From Gonatopus flavifemur (lineage: Eukaryota; Arthropoda; Insecta; Hymenoptera; Dryinidae): a stretch of DNA of 64,000 nucleotides. The stretch is from contig JAFFJZ010000042.1 in NCBI GenBank assembly GCA_018340375.1, positions 1,835,161 through 1,899,160 on the forward strand, read 5' to 3'. Below are positions 46,798 through 57,873 of the stretch, one piece after another. Numbering within the stretch: position 1 is the stretch's first letter; every line of letters starts with the position of its first letter. Below the pieces are notes generated by a model. It was given only the letters and a program-made list of their open reading frames with translations. It was not told where the DNA came from and did not search any database. The position numbers and the translations under genes are program-made.

Positions 46798-49372
46798 CAA
46801 AACTGCACATATGCATGAAAACTATATAAAATGTGAAATTCATGAGTCAAAACACCCATTGACTATTAAAGAATTTTTCTGCAGTTTTCTATGTGAATTT
46901 CAAACGGAGAAATTTTATAAGATTATTAAATTCACAATTTTTAGAATTTGTAGGATCTAGATACTTGATATACCTCAAATTATGTGATAACGATTCTTCA
47001 AGTGTATGAAATCGTTTAATATTGGTATAGTCTCTATACAGCAAAAGAATTCCTACAAAGAGCTCCGGTTATGACAGTAAATATATGAATTCATTATGAA
47101 TACTTTGAATTCAAATTAATTTCTTGATTAATCACTTACTGTTCAGAAAGAATTCATACTGCGACTTGATAAAGAATTCTTTAAGCATTCAACATGTATT
47201 CATTCTGAATTTATTGAATTCATATTGAACTCATTTTCACCGTCATAACGGGGACTTTTCAAGAATTCAAACAGATCAGTTTTGCTGTCTGGGCTCACTT
47301 ATCCCTAATGAAGATTATTAATCATATATGGACCATGTGAGGACCATGTATCGACCATATATGGATTTTGTGAAAATCATATATACGCCACAATGTAAAA
47401 AGTCCGACTGAATGTGGCTGCATCTTACTTGAAAACTTGACTGAAATGCAGTCGTTTCCATTGTGTCGGCATTTGTTTTCGGTGCTTACTTTCAGATAAA
47501 ATAGAGCTAGTTTTGGCTGCTTCTTAAAATAAGCTGATATTCAGGTGAAAGTAAGTTTTACTTTTCACTGTGCATATTAGACTCACATATGATCCACTTA
47601 AGACCCATGTATGATGCATATATGATCCGTATATGAACCATATATAAGCTACTTATGAGTCACATTTAAACCATATATAGTGAATACTGAAAAATTTCCA
47701 TATATGGGTTACATATATGTTCAATCGAAATCATATATGGGGCATATATGATTCATTTTCACTAGGGATGATAACTTTATGCACTGAGAACCCAAATTCT
47801 TAGATTTGAGGAAAATTTCTTTACTCTCATTCTGATAAATCTCGTTTTCAATGGAAAAGATCATTCATTTCAATAAGAAAATTTGTCATTGAATTGAGAT
47901 TATATCGAAAAGAAACATATTTCTGTTTCAATTTGAAAATTTCTTGTTTTAATCTGATGAAAACTTCTTCTATTGAACTGAATTTTTTTCCATTGAAAAA
48001 AAGTTTTATTAGAATGAGGACAGAGAAATTTTTCTTTCAGTCAAAGGAATTGGATTCTCAGTGTGGTACCGCTATGGATATTATATTTTTTCCGTGTGCA
48101 TGCTGGAAAGAAGGAGTTCCAGAAAAAAAGAGACAATGCAGAGAATATCATTTTTAGGGGAACGATAAAAAAAACTATCATTGGATAAATAAAAAATACT
48201 ATCCTCATTTCAATTCAGAATTGACGGATCATTCTAGTTCAAAATTTGAAAAAAATCGATTGATTTTTTTCACATTTTCCGAGGTATATATGGCTCATTC
48301 CACGTGGTTTTTACACCCAAATTTCAGAATTCATTCGAGTAATTTTTTTCCGATTCTTGGGCAAAAAATATTCGATACGTGTTTTTGGATTTTGTTGTTT
48401 AAGGTTTATTTTCGAGAATAAGCCGTGTAGATTTGTTGCCAGAACTGTGACGAAAACATTTGAATTCATTTTTCAGGACTCCAAATGAACGGGTCAAATT
48501 AGGTCAATAGAAAAGTAAAAAAATCAAAGCATTTAAAACCTCAATTTGAATTGAAAGGAAGAAAATTCACTCTTGTTTTACTGATTTGAGTTGAGAATCA
48601 TTTGCTTGTCGAATTTTTGTATTAACCTATGAAATGATATGTAAAACAAATTTGAAAAATTAAAAATTTTTAGATCCTTGAGCATTGAAAACATATATCC
48701 GTGATGATAAGAAAAGGTGCATATCATAATGAGAAATCAACGCATTCTTTTTCCCATTTGAAAATATGTTTCAAAAAATAATCAGTAGATTAATTGGCAA
48801 ATTTTTTATGCTGAACTTGAGAAAACATGAGGAATTCCAGATGTTTTCCAGAATATGAAAATTCCCTGAGATTCCCAGATTTTCCAGAGTTGTCGCCACC
48901 CTGATTTATGTTTAGAGCCAAATCTTAGTACTGCAATTTATTGCTATATATTTGAAATTTGTAAGAATTGCTTAGTTATTTAAAAATTACATAGAAAAAT
49001 TGGCAAAATGGCTTCAAGGGCAATGGTGCGTTAGAAAACGGGCAAAATTTTGCTATGTAGTTTTCAAATAATTAAGCAATGATTACAAATTTCAAATATA
49101 TAGCAATAAAGTGCAGTACTAAGATTTGGCTCTGAATACAAATCCAAAGCCATGAAAAAGTAAGTTATAAAAATTATTGACATTTGTAGGTCAATATGTT
49201 TATAATGGTTTGCATAATGCTTAGAAACCATTTGCAGTTTTAAATTCATATTCGAAGCTCAATGTTCGCAATGTACTTTATCACTGCGGATTAGAAATTT
49301 GTATTTATTGCTTAATCGATCAGGAAATACGTAGCAAAATTTTGCCCATTCCTTGAAGGAGTCAATGGTCCT
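46798..49372. other. No gene; eroded inverted repeats
   Basis: A pair at about 47312 and 47766 (CCCTAATGAAGATTATTAAT and inverse of CCCTAGTGAAAATGAATCAT) encloses CATATATGG-rich sequence. Inside it is an insert of about 47391-47572 with CACAATGTAAAAAGT and ACTTTTCACTGTG ends. Near 48895 GTTGTCGCCACCCTG resembles a transposon terminus. At 48930-49260 an inverted repeat pairs GCAATTTATTGCTATATATT with its inverse around 49078-49110. The open frame at 47894-48157 has no recognisable domain. Confidence 0.4.
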
Positions 49373-49706
49373 CAAGAGGATACCAGAGTTACCATCGGAT
49401 TACGTTTTCTTGCACCAAAATACGCGCAACTGGATCCATAAAAAAAATCTGAAATTCTCAGGAATAATTTTTTGAGATCTTATCTAATGTTATCTAATGT
49501 CTGTCTAATCTGTAAACAACCCGAATTTCGAATTTTGGAAAAAAAATTTTTTCCAAACTTTTTTTCAAAATTCAAAATTTGGGCTCTGTACAGACCTACA
49601 GGAAGTCTTAAAGAATCATTCCTGAAAATTTCAGATTTTTTCATGAAGTCAGTTGCGAGTATTTTAGTGCAAGAAAACGTGCTCCGATGGTAGCTTTGGT
49701 ATCCTC
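49373..49706. mobile_element. GGATACC-family hairpin MITE
   Basis: The left end is GAGGATACCAGAGTTACCAT and the right end GATGGTAGCTTTGGTATCCTC, followed by TTAA (49707-49710). The central stem uses AATTTGGGCTCTGTACAGAC. Confidence 0.7.
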
Positions 49707-49710
49707 TTAA

Positions 49711-49945
49711 GGGGATACCAGCATACCCTCTGAGCAAACATTTCCTCGCTAAGATTGTTCCGAACTGAATTTATAAAAAGCTAAGAAATTTAAAAAAATT
49801 AATTTTCAATACTTCTTCTCTATCGTACCCGATATATTAGGCATTGAAGATTAATTCCTGAAAATTTCCAAATTTTTTATGAATTTAGTTCGGAGTGATT
49901 TTACCGAAAAACATATTGAGCCTTCGGTATGCTAATATATCCTTA
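49711..49945. mobile_element. GGATACC-family MITE abutting the previous one
   Basis: It starts GGGGATACCAGCATACCCTC directly after the shared TTAA and ends near GGTATGCTAATATATCCTTAA. Shorter and more diverged than its neighbour. Confidence 0.55.
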
Positions 49946-50039
49946 ATCAAGCCCAGAGATATTTGGCAAGAATATGTTATATATGTTGATTAATGAGAAT
50001 GGAATATCGAATATCTCTGGCAATTTACAAAATAAAAAA

Positions 50040-50178
50040 TAATTTCATCACATTTTGGTGAGGTTTCGCCGTGTTCTCGCGCGAGGGTCTGGTGATGCCA
50101 ACGTGCTACCTGCAACTCGCGTACAAGATGCCAAAGACATCAGCGTTCGCATTCGGCTGCAGCTGTGCTCGTTCTTTC

Positions 50179-50236
<58 letters not shown>

Positions 50237-50583
50237 AATTTCTTTCAGTCTGCGATTCATCAGCAACTCCCCCCCCCCCCCTCGAGAGATTACACGAATA
50301 GGGAGAGTGGAGAGTTTCCGCTTTCCCTGCTCTCTTTTTTTCTCTCTTTTGCGCGGCGCCCCAAGAGATCTCGATCTCGCTCGTAAGAGAACCTGCCATT
50401 CACCAGACCACCAGAAAACCGCTTTCTCGCTACTGCAAACTGCATACAGCCCTGCTACTCTCGGCTTACTGCTTACACTCAGCTACCCTCATCATCGGCT
50501 ACACTTCGCCACGCCACGCCTTTCCACCGCCTGTGGCACCATAAAATTACAACTTAATTACAATCGAACAACCATGTCGCATC
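50040..50583 (+). promoter_or_regulatory. Probable promoter and first exon of an unidentified gene
   Basis: This block stands out by CpG-rich composition (CGCGCGAGGG, CTCGCGTAC, GCGCGGCGCC) in an AT-rich window. It has a long CT run, a poly-C run and pyrimidine-rich leader sequence. An ATG at 50574-50576 opens MSHPKYIKK and is followed at once by AAG/GTACAA, a good donor site at 50601. A first coding exon of nine codons joined to exons further right would fit. The longer frame through the CT run encodes only Leu-Ser repeats and is not credible as protein. I do not recognise the gene. Confidence 0.5.
50181..50233. repeat. (CT)n microsatellite
   Basis: An uninterrupted run of CT dinucleotides, about 26 repeats. 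GA/CT runs are common in insect promoters and 5' leaders. Confidence 0.95.
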
Positions 50584-51880
50584 CAAAGTATATCAAGAAG
50601 GTACAAAAGAACAGATTTGTTTATGCAAACACATAATACAATATAGTAGTATGTTTCGATAAGAGAGAAGGAGGATATCAATCGTTTTATCGCTCAAGAT
50701 TAATCACACATTTATTGGTATACTTCAATCATTTATTTTGTTAAATGTTAGAGCTGTTCAAATTTATGAAAATCCCATCTTTTAAAAAAATAAGTGAATA
50801 AATGTGCGAGTAAACATGACCAACGTACAAGCCAATCATCGTTGAATTGTTGATCAAAGTCCCTTGTTTAATAACATTCGCAAAAACATACTTTCCTGTA
50901 TGTTGTTCCAGCAATTCCCAGCTAGATATCGTAATTGCCATTATAATTTCACAGTACGCATACACGCGTCCATAAGTGCTGAACGACAATATGCAATACA
51001 CAATTCAATGCGTTGTTGACCGATTTTTTTCATGTTTTACCATATGGCCTGCCTAATTGTATAAATCATCTATACGACACAATTTCAATAAATTCGTTAG
51101 GGTGAGGTAATCCTCTTTAGTCGATGGAACAACGTAAAGTGCGAGTGTGTTCATCACATACATGTATAATACACATTTATAAAAACTGAATGTGCGAAAG
51201 TGAAAAAAAAATTATGTCAATCCTTTCGTTTCCTGTATGTTATTATACTTTATTGTAGATGGCAAACTTACATAAATGAAATTGTAAAGATATCATTACA
51301 GAACCACAAACTTATCGCTAAAAATTTTATATCTCAAATGGAACTGAGATTTTCTTTTTTTCCTTTCGAGGATAAATATTGTTCAATTCGAGTTTTGCGG
51401 AAGAAGAAATTAGGGAAAAATAAAAAAAAGGGAACAAAAAAAATCAGGATAGCGCTACGTTTGAATATTCAATTGAACTCTCAATCTACAACTTTCAAAA
51501 TCTTTGGGAATATTTTATTGCAACCAACTACGTTAATTTCGTGTCATGGTTTATCAGAAATAATTTGATTGCTTTGTTTGATGTGTGTTGTAATAATAAC
51601 ATTCTTTCAACATCTCGTATCGTTCAAATTTTGATAAATCCTAATTCAAATGGAAAGAAAACAAAAAAAAGTTTCCTTTCGCATATTTATAATTGTGAGG
51701 ATTTCAAAATATTGGCCCGCAATGAATTATAAAGATATATTGTGTCTACAGAAAAACAAATGTGAAAAAGTGCCAGAGGTGTTGAACGTTATGGTGCAAC
51801 GTTAGATACCTTCACTGTGATACATTCATCAAATCTCAATTTGAGACATTTCTGTCTCTTTCTCTCTCTACAATAATCGA

Positions 51881-51917
<37 letters not shown>
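51881..51917. repeat. (TA)n microsatellite
   Basis: Uninterrupted TA dinucleotides. Confidence 0.95.
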
Positions 51918-51921
<4 letters not shown>

Positions 51922-52131
51922 CTAGCCCTTTTCCTTACACATTACATCAAAATTCAAATGATTAGGAATAATGGTTTGTTCGACAAAAATTTTCTACCCA
52001 GTATTAAAACGATATGCTAAAAGTGTAGTGTTCTGTGACATATATGTTTTACAATTCGTGTTGAATTTGCTAATAGATCTTTCAATACAAACATCAGGAT
52101 GTATTATCATAGAAATTGTTAATAAACTAAT

Positions 52132-52135
<4 letters not shown>

Positions 52136-52176
<41 letters not shown>
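52136..52176. repeat. (TA)n microsatellite
   Basis: Uninterrupted TA dinucleotides. The frames MYIYIYIY on both strands derive from it. Confidence 0.95.
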
Positions 52177-52183
<7 letters not shown>

Positions 52184-52543
52184 TGAGAAGGTGGAATTAT
52201 ACTTATTTCTTTTTCGATTGATTCTCATTTTCAGTGTGGTTCAACTAATTCATCCAACTAAGTCAATAATAGCATATTGAACTTGTAAATGAAGAGTCAA
52301 GTAATAAATCTTCATTGAACTAACTGTTTAAACTTAGTATATTAAAATTAATTTGGGTCCATTCATTAGCCCAAAAAGTGCGTCACCATATGATAATGTA
52401 AATAATAGAAGAATGTGAACAGTGTTGCTGTAGATATAGAGGTTAATAGAATACCTTTGTCCTTATTCAAAAGAGGGAGACTATTCTGCAATTGAAGAAC
52501 GAGCATCTATTCACAGTAAGTACTCTTGTACTCTTCCATTACT

Positions 52544-55082
52544 TCAGTCCCTAAAATACATGGAACAAATTTTAGAAATTCGATAAGACATAAGGAAAGA
52601 AAGTTTCAAAGGAGAACTGTATTCTAACCTTGATTTTGACCGGCTGTCTTTTTGTCTGTCTGGAGATTTGCTGCGGGAACGTGACTTGCCTCTTGAACTT
52701 TTACTGTCTGATCGCGAAGGGCTGCGGCTGCGGGTATAGGAGCGTCTACGATCCCTGTCACGACTTCGAGATCTGCTTCGAGATCTGGAACGAGAACGCC
52801 TTCTATCTCTGCTACGACTCCTTGATCTTGAAATGATAAATTGATCATCATAAATCAAACAATACTCTGACAGGTATTCCTAGAAAACCTCAAAAACACT
52901 TGCCATCTTTGAAGCAAAGTTACTAGTTCCAAATTTCTCTCCACAGTTGGAAAAAAAGATGAAGAATGAAGGTCAAATGTTCAGTCCAGATGAATGGATA
53001 GGAAAAAAAACCGGAGCTATACCTTCTTGAATGGGATAATAGTGGCGTGACAGCAGCCAAATTGTTTATGACAAACTATGGACAAATGTCTCAATTAAAT
53101 CAAGATATCGCTTTGTACAGCATTTCTACTGGAATCAGAAAAATGCTGTACAGACCGATATTTCGATTCAATTGAAATGTTTGCCAACAGTTTGTCATAA
53201 ACGATTTGGCTGCTGCCACGGTGCTAGTATCACCTTAATACCTCAGTAAGATGAATACATACCTACTTACTCATTTTTTTCTGGTTCAATGTAATAACTC
53301 TGAATAAAACTAGGGGATAGATTTTGGATTTGGTAACTTTACTAGAAAGGGAATAAAGCGATGTTCTTCTTCAGCTAACTATACATTGAAGGAAACATCA
53401 TTACCTTCCTCTACGACGACTTCCACGACTGCGATGAGGGGATGTTGGGCGTCCGTAACGTGCCATTTGGACTCTCAACTCCCTGCCATCCACCAATCTT
53501 CCATCCATAGCATCAAGCGCGTCTTCTGCATCACGTTTGTCGTAAAATCTGGAAAATAAAAACAAAACATAATTCCAATCAATCGTCTATCATGTGATTT
53601 ATAATTGAAAAAATAATATTTGAAAATGTTTTCAATTGTATATTTTTGATAGAATTTCTATCAAGACATTTGGATTAATAATTTTCATGTGAATTAAAAA
53701 AAAATATTCAAGAGTTTTTAAATATAATTTACAAGGAATGCATCAAAGTTTTTCCGACTTGCAGAGACTTAGAAATAACCTTGATAAAAGAGTGCTGTCA
53801 AATTTTGTTGACTCCTCTAATGCTTGATTATCATGAAAAATTATGTTGCTGAAGTTCGAATCATTTATTGAAACAAATTAATAATTGAACCACACAATAT
53901 TCAGCTGTCAAAGATGAAAAAGTTTACCACACATTTTTAAAATAATGTTTTCAGTTTCAAGGAGTTAATTTAAGATGATAAATAACATTGATTTACCAGA
54001 TTTAGTGAATTTGAATCTTCGTTTCGTTCCTATAAACGATTCAAAATTCAAAAATATGAAGAATCAATCAAATCTGTGGAAAATCAATTAAATTTGGGAG
54101 AATTCAAGAAATTTTGTGAAATTTTACCAAAGTTGGTTAGATTTCTTGGAATTTTATTGAATTCCATATGAACATCGGTGTTTGAAAAATGAGCAGAATT
54201 AAATAAAACTGTTCTATGAGAAACATGATCTAGATTTGTTCATCAGTTTCCTTTGTTCCTGATGTATTTAAATCATCTCATAGAGGAATGACTTCTGAAA
54301 TTTTCATAAGAGAGCAAAATCTATGAAATATTCAGCTCATTTTTTATATAAGCTTTTTGTAAACATAACCTATGTCATGCTCCTAAAACTCCTTCAATAC
54401 AATTTGCCACACATGTTAGAAAAATTTAAACAATTTTGAATATTCAAACACATACATAATACATGTATATATATAACAATAAATGCAAAACAATGCGAAC
54501 TTCATTTGGTAATTTCTTACATGAAGGAAATAGGAAAAATGAAAAACTTGGCGTACTAGAAGATTCATTAATTGGAAAAATCAATTACCAACTTTCCATT
54601 TATGAAAACAAAGCAAATATAAGTGTCAGAGGGTAATGAGGGACTGCTTTGAGAAGATAATAATTCTACATTTGTGAAGCGGATTGATCAGGGCATAAAA
54701 ATAAAATTGATCCGTTCATCAACCGGATAATCGAATAAAATTGGTACATGCGTTGTCCGAAATTGTGCTACTTTAGGTACATATCCTGACGTCATAAAAT
54801 GTCTGATGGAGTTTAATTGCTTACAGGAAAAAGTAAATTGATCATCCAAATGGTGAATTAGGTAGAGAGAGAATTTAAAATGAAAGCACAAAAAAAGTAC
54901 CTGACGAATGCGAATCCTCGACTTTCCCGTGTGAATCGATCTCGAGGGATGTATATGTCTCCGACTTCGCCGCATCTTTCAAACACGCGTCGAAGATCCT
55001 CTGGCGTCGTTCTGTAGGTCAAATTATCCACCTTCAGAGACACCATCCCGTCGATACGGGGAGGTGGTCTTCCGTAGCTCAT
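52544..55082 (-). CDS. SC35: SR splicing factor SC35 (SRSF2-like)
   Basis: A nuclear SR protein that binds exonic enhancers and recruits U1 and U2 components. Coding exons, high to low: 55082-54901, 53548-53405, 52826-52629 and 52550-52544, giving 176 residues. Introns of 1352, 578 and 78 nt all have GT-AG ends and compatible phases. The protein starts [20 protein letters not shown]. The RRM is at about residues 13-90, with RNP2 LKVDNLTY and RNP1 RGFAFVRFY spanning the first splice junction. [20 protein letters not shown] and [10 protein letters not shown] follow, the last being the classic SRSF2 linker. The RS domain occupies about residues 100-176 ([14 protein letters not shown], then [16 protein letters not shown]). 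It is shorter than vertebrate SRSF2 (221). The last exon supplies only part of an Arg codon, Asp and the stop, so it is the least certain part. A second acceptor 6 nt further into exon 3 would also keep the frame. Confidence 0.93.
53033..53234. mobile_element. Hairpin MITE inside SC35 intron 2
   Basis: GGCGTGACAGCAGCCAAATT at the left pairs with its inverse AATGATTTGGCTGCTGCCACG-like sequence at the right, and TTTATGACAAACT with AGTTTGTCATAAA. Inner arms GATATCGCTTTGTACAGCAT and inverse complete a long hairpin. Outer bases GGGATAATAG and CTAGTATC resemble the GGATACC family of 35-50 kb. Confidence 0.7.
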
Positions 55083-55330
55083 GGTATAACGATTCTGTGT
55101 ATTCCTTGAAAGGAATGGAAAATTAATAAAGTTCACTTGTGAATATGAATAAAAAACTGCGTCCTATACTTTATGGCAAGGAGACTAACGAAAGAGTGCA
55201 AGCAAGTGCAAGATGGCGATTAACCCAAGAATCACCAAAGAGAACGGGCACGAAAGGTAGCAACGGTGGCGACAAGCGTAGTAGTTATGATGCGCAATGG
55301 TGGGAGAGAAGGTGACGTATGAAATGCCTA
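55083..55330 (-). promoter_or_regulatory. SC35 5' leader and likely promoter
   Basis: On the minus strand a pyrimidine-rich CCATTCCTTTCAAG ends 22 bases upstream of the ATG and looks like an acceptor, so a leader exon probably lies upstream. A candidate donor AAA/GTATAG is at 55169-55168, giving a leader intron of about 65 nt. Further up, AATCGCCATCTTGCACTTGC resembles sequence near transcription starts of TATA-less genes. GC content is higher than in the surroundings. The exact start site cannot be fixed from sequence alone. Confidence 0.45.
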
Positions 55331-55409
55331 CGTGATGCCAGGCTGACCACCCTCTGTTGCTGGGAGCAGAAATGCCAACTACCAACTATTTCCATTGAAC
55401 TCAGTGAGG

Positions 55410-55567
55410 CTAACCTCCCACGGACCGGAATTCGTTCCGGCGGAATGACTTTAAACCAATCGTTTTCACAATTTCTGTTAGAGCGTTCTATCAGAAATCT
55501 ATGAAAAATTGTGCATTGGTTCAATTTTCATTCCGCCGGAACGAAATCCGGTCCATGGGAGGCCAGC
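55410..55567. mobile_element. Inverted-repeat MITE with GTTCCGGCGGAATGA core
   Basis: GGCTAACCTCCCACGGACCG at the left pairs with CGGTCCATGGGAGGCCAGCC at the right. Inner ATTCGTTCCGGCGGAATGA pairs with TCATTCCGCCGGAACGAAAT. Confidence 0.7.
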
Positions 55568-55686
55568 CTGAACTGTATACATACTGGAATGAGCACTCCC
55601 CAGATATTCAATAGAAATTCTTCGTCAGAGAGAGAAAAAGCAGTGAATATACAAGAGACATCGCCTGACCCTGCCACTTACTGGTA

Positions 55687-56061
55687 GGGCACTACAATCC
55701 AGAACGTTCATTATCCAGAAAGTGCAAAATCCCGAGTACCAATATCCAGAATGGGCAAAATCCCGAATGCTCATTATACAGAATGTTCATGGTCCCGAAT
55801 AAAAAAATATATATTTTAATATAAATCAAATAATTGGCCACTTTTATAATGAAAAATTATTTGTTAACGCATAGTAAGTGAGGACAATTAATTTCTTACG
55901 ATTAAACTGGTCAATTATTTGATTTATATTAAAATATATATTTTTTTATTCGGGACCATGAACATTCTGTATAATGAGCATTCGGGATTTTGCCCATTCT
56001 GGATATTGGCACTCGGGATTTTGCACTTTCTAGATAATGAACGTTCTGGATTGTAGTGCGC
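55687..56061. mobile_element. 375-bp near-perfect inverted repeat flanked by TA
   Basis: The ends GGGCACTACAATCCAGAACG and CGTTCTGGATTGTAGTGCGC are inverted. Long arms of about 150 bp (with ATCCCGAATGCTCATTATAC) are almost identical. TA flanks both ends (55685-55686 and 56062-56063). Probably a Tc1/mariner-mobilised MITE. Confidence 0.8.
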
Positions 56062-56183
56062 TACCCCACTTACTACCTTTGCTACAAAAATTGTGGAAAT
56101 CATCCATGTTTTTAGCTATGGTAGTAAGTAGCAGGGTAAGGCGATGACTGTCGTACATTCACTGCTGACTTCTCTCTCTGACG

Positions 56184-56408
56184 CAGGGGGCATGATCTCG
56201 AATAGAAAATTTTCAAACGGATTTCAGCGCTGCCATACGGTAGTACAGTGAACTATTTGACATAAATACAACTAACACAAAAACAATGAACAAATCACAC
56301 CGATTTTCGAATGAGTGTTAGTGTATACATGTAAAATAGTTCACTGTACTACCGTATGGCGGCGCTGAAATCCGTTTGAAAATTTTCTATTTCAGATTAT
56401 GCCCCCTG
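56184..56408. mobile_element. 225-bp hAT-type MITE
   Basis: It starts CAGGGGGCATGATC and ends ATTATGCCCCCTG. CTCTGACG flanks both sides (56176-56183 and 56409-56416), an exact 8-bp duplication. Arms contain GAAAATTTTCAAACGGATTT and TACGGTAGTACAGTGAACTA with their inverses. Confidence 0.88.
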
Positions 56409-56709
56409 CTCTGACGGCGCTAATCTAGGGAGTGCTCATTCCTGTATGTATAGAGTTCAATGATTGAACTCTATAAATACTGGAATGCGTGCTCCCTAGA
56501 TCTAAGCGGTCAAACTGGTATAGTTTGTCGCATGAGCAAGAAAGAATAAGACGCCCCCAACATATTTCCTTTCTCTCTTTGAAAAAATACATATATTAAA
56601 ATCAGATACCATCTCCCAAATTTCTTTTGTCGGAGGTTTGATTGTGTGTGTGACATTTCTATACAGACAGATGTGATGGAGAGGGAAAATCGACTCGGTC
56701 GACCAAATG

Positions 56710-56875
56710 CTGGCATCACTGCTCCGACGCTGAGGGGAAGAGTACCCCTACCATCGCTTCATGTATATAATAGTCGTAAGGTCGTAAGTATTGGTAAGTA
56801 ACACTTACGACACATACATATATGAGGTGATGGTGGGGGTACATTTCCCCTCAGCATCGGAGCTCATCTGGCAGC
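56710..56875. mobile_element. Hairpin MITE with GCTGAGGGGAA arms
   Basis: GCTCCGACGCTGAGGGGAA (56721) pairs with TTCCCCTCAGCATCGGAGC (ending 56863). Pairing continues outward (GCTGGCA with TGGCAGC) and inward (TACCCCTACCATCGC with GGTGATGGTGGGGGTA, and GTCGTAAG with CTTACGAC). Confidence 0.65.
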
Positions 56876-57195
56876 TCTGGTGTCCCCTGGTCGATTTTTT
56901 CACCAGAAAACTACTAGATCGTTTCAACCATTTCACGTCATTAATGTTCAATTAAGAGATGAAATACTTTCAATGCATGGAATAAATCAGTTGCCGATTC
57001 AATTATATATTTTATTTGTAGGGATTGATATCTTTTTTGGAATGGACAAATGAGTATTCATTTGGTTATAATTGTTTTTCAACATAGTTTGCACTATAGA
57101 TTGAGAGGTCTTCTCAAGGATAAGTCCAGTAAAGTTGTCTATTTGAGCTGTACTTGTGACTTGAAGCGAACTCGGTCAAAACTATGCAGGCCGAG
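56876..57195. other. Spacer, no gene recognised
   Basis: AT-rich to 57100, after which GC content rises toward the small-RNA-like block. No open frame of note. Confidence 0.4.
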
Positions 57196-57199
57196 TGTC

Positions 57200-57340
57200 A
57201 TAGCTCATCTTGGCAGCAACAGGCTGTAATGTAAGCGAATCCTGTCACGTTGTCTAATAGATTAAAGACTATACGGTGCTCATAACAGGTCTGCACATGG
57301 GGAGGTGCCGTCCTCCACCGCTGTCGGAATCAGCACATTT
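57200..57340 (+). ncRNA. Candidate box H/ACA small RNA
   Basis: The block can fold as two hairpins with a hinge. Hairpin 1 has ACAGG (57219-57223) pairing with CCTGT (57241-57245), supported by GGCA with the following TTGTC. The hinge has AGATTA (57259-57264), a match to box H (ANANNA). Hairpin 2 has GTGCT (57276-57280) with AGCAC (57332-57336), ACAG with CTGT, and GGAGG (57301-57305) with CCTCC (57312-57316). ACA is at 57335-57337 followed by three T. The ACA overlaps the base of the outer stem, a weakness. I could not assign a target RNA. Confidence 0.25.
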
Positions 57341-57873
57341 AACTGAGTTCCTCTTTATTGAAAGAATTTTCATCACTGCAGTTTTATCATTCTTTTTGTT
57401 TTCATACAACACAAGATCTTTGTTTTAATATTTTAAAGTATTTCGTATAAACCAATACTCACATTGTAACAGAGTTGAGTGCGTATGCAATCTTATGCAG
57501 AAATATTGATAAAAATGATTATATGATTGGTTGAACTAAACAATATTTAATGAAAGAGGATTTAATTTAATTCATTAGTTATTGAAACAATAAAGATTCG
57601 ACAATAACAAGCAATTCATAACAACTCTAAAAAGGAATAAGTTCCCCTGAATGATATTTTATTATAGTCAACACATGGAATCTTCAAGATTAAAATCATT
57701 AGAAAGAAATTATTATCTTCCAATTTTCAGAATTGACAATTAAAAAATCAAAATATTTCCAAGTCCGTTTTTCAAATTTCCTTTCACTTGGGCAAAGTGA
57801 AAAAAATAATTTCACCCTCAACCCTCTAGCTACAAACGTTGCGAATCTACTACGTTCACTAAATACACTTTTT

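Larger units (their letters stand above)
50584..52543. other. No exon recognised; two (TA)n runs
   Basis: It may be intron of the gene whose first exon is proposed at 50.0-50.6 kb. AT-rich with (TA)n at about 51881-51917 and 52136-52176. Open frames at 51200-51568 and 51971-52186 have low-complexity or chance composition. Confidence 0.4.
55572..56462. mobile_element. Outer palindromic element holding two other MITEs
   Basis: TACTGGAATGAGCACTCCCC at the left pairs with GGGAGTGCTCATTCCTGTAT at the right. Further in, CGTCAGAGAGAG, GCAGTGAATATAC and CATCGCCTGACCCTGC pair with inverses at about 56095-56180 and 56409-56425. The arms are interrupted by a TA-flanked MITE (55687-56061) and a hAT-type MITE (56184-56408), so three elements are nested within 0.9 kb. 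TACTGGAATG words also occur at 34557 and 56479. Confidence 0.65.

Noticed and set aside
50055..50636. 193-codon frame through the CT microsatellite
   Set aside because: The middle is only Leu-Ser repeats from (CT)n. The composition fits a 5' leader, not a protein.
51971..52186. Open frames ending in IYIYIY on both strands
   Set aside because: Produced by the (TA)n run.
57100..57345. SRP RNA or RNase P RNA
   Set aside because: I looked for the conserved S-domain and P-RNA core words and did not find them. Only an H/ACA-like fold remained plausible.
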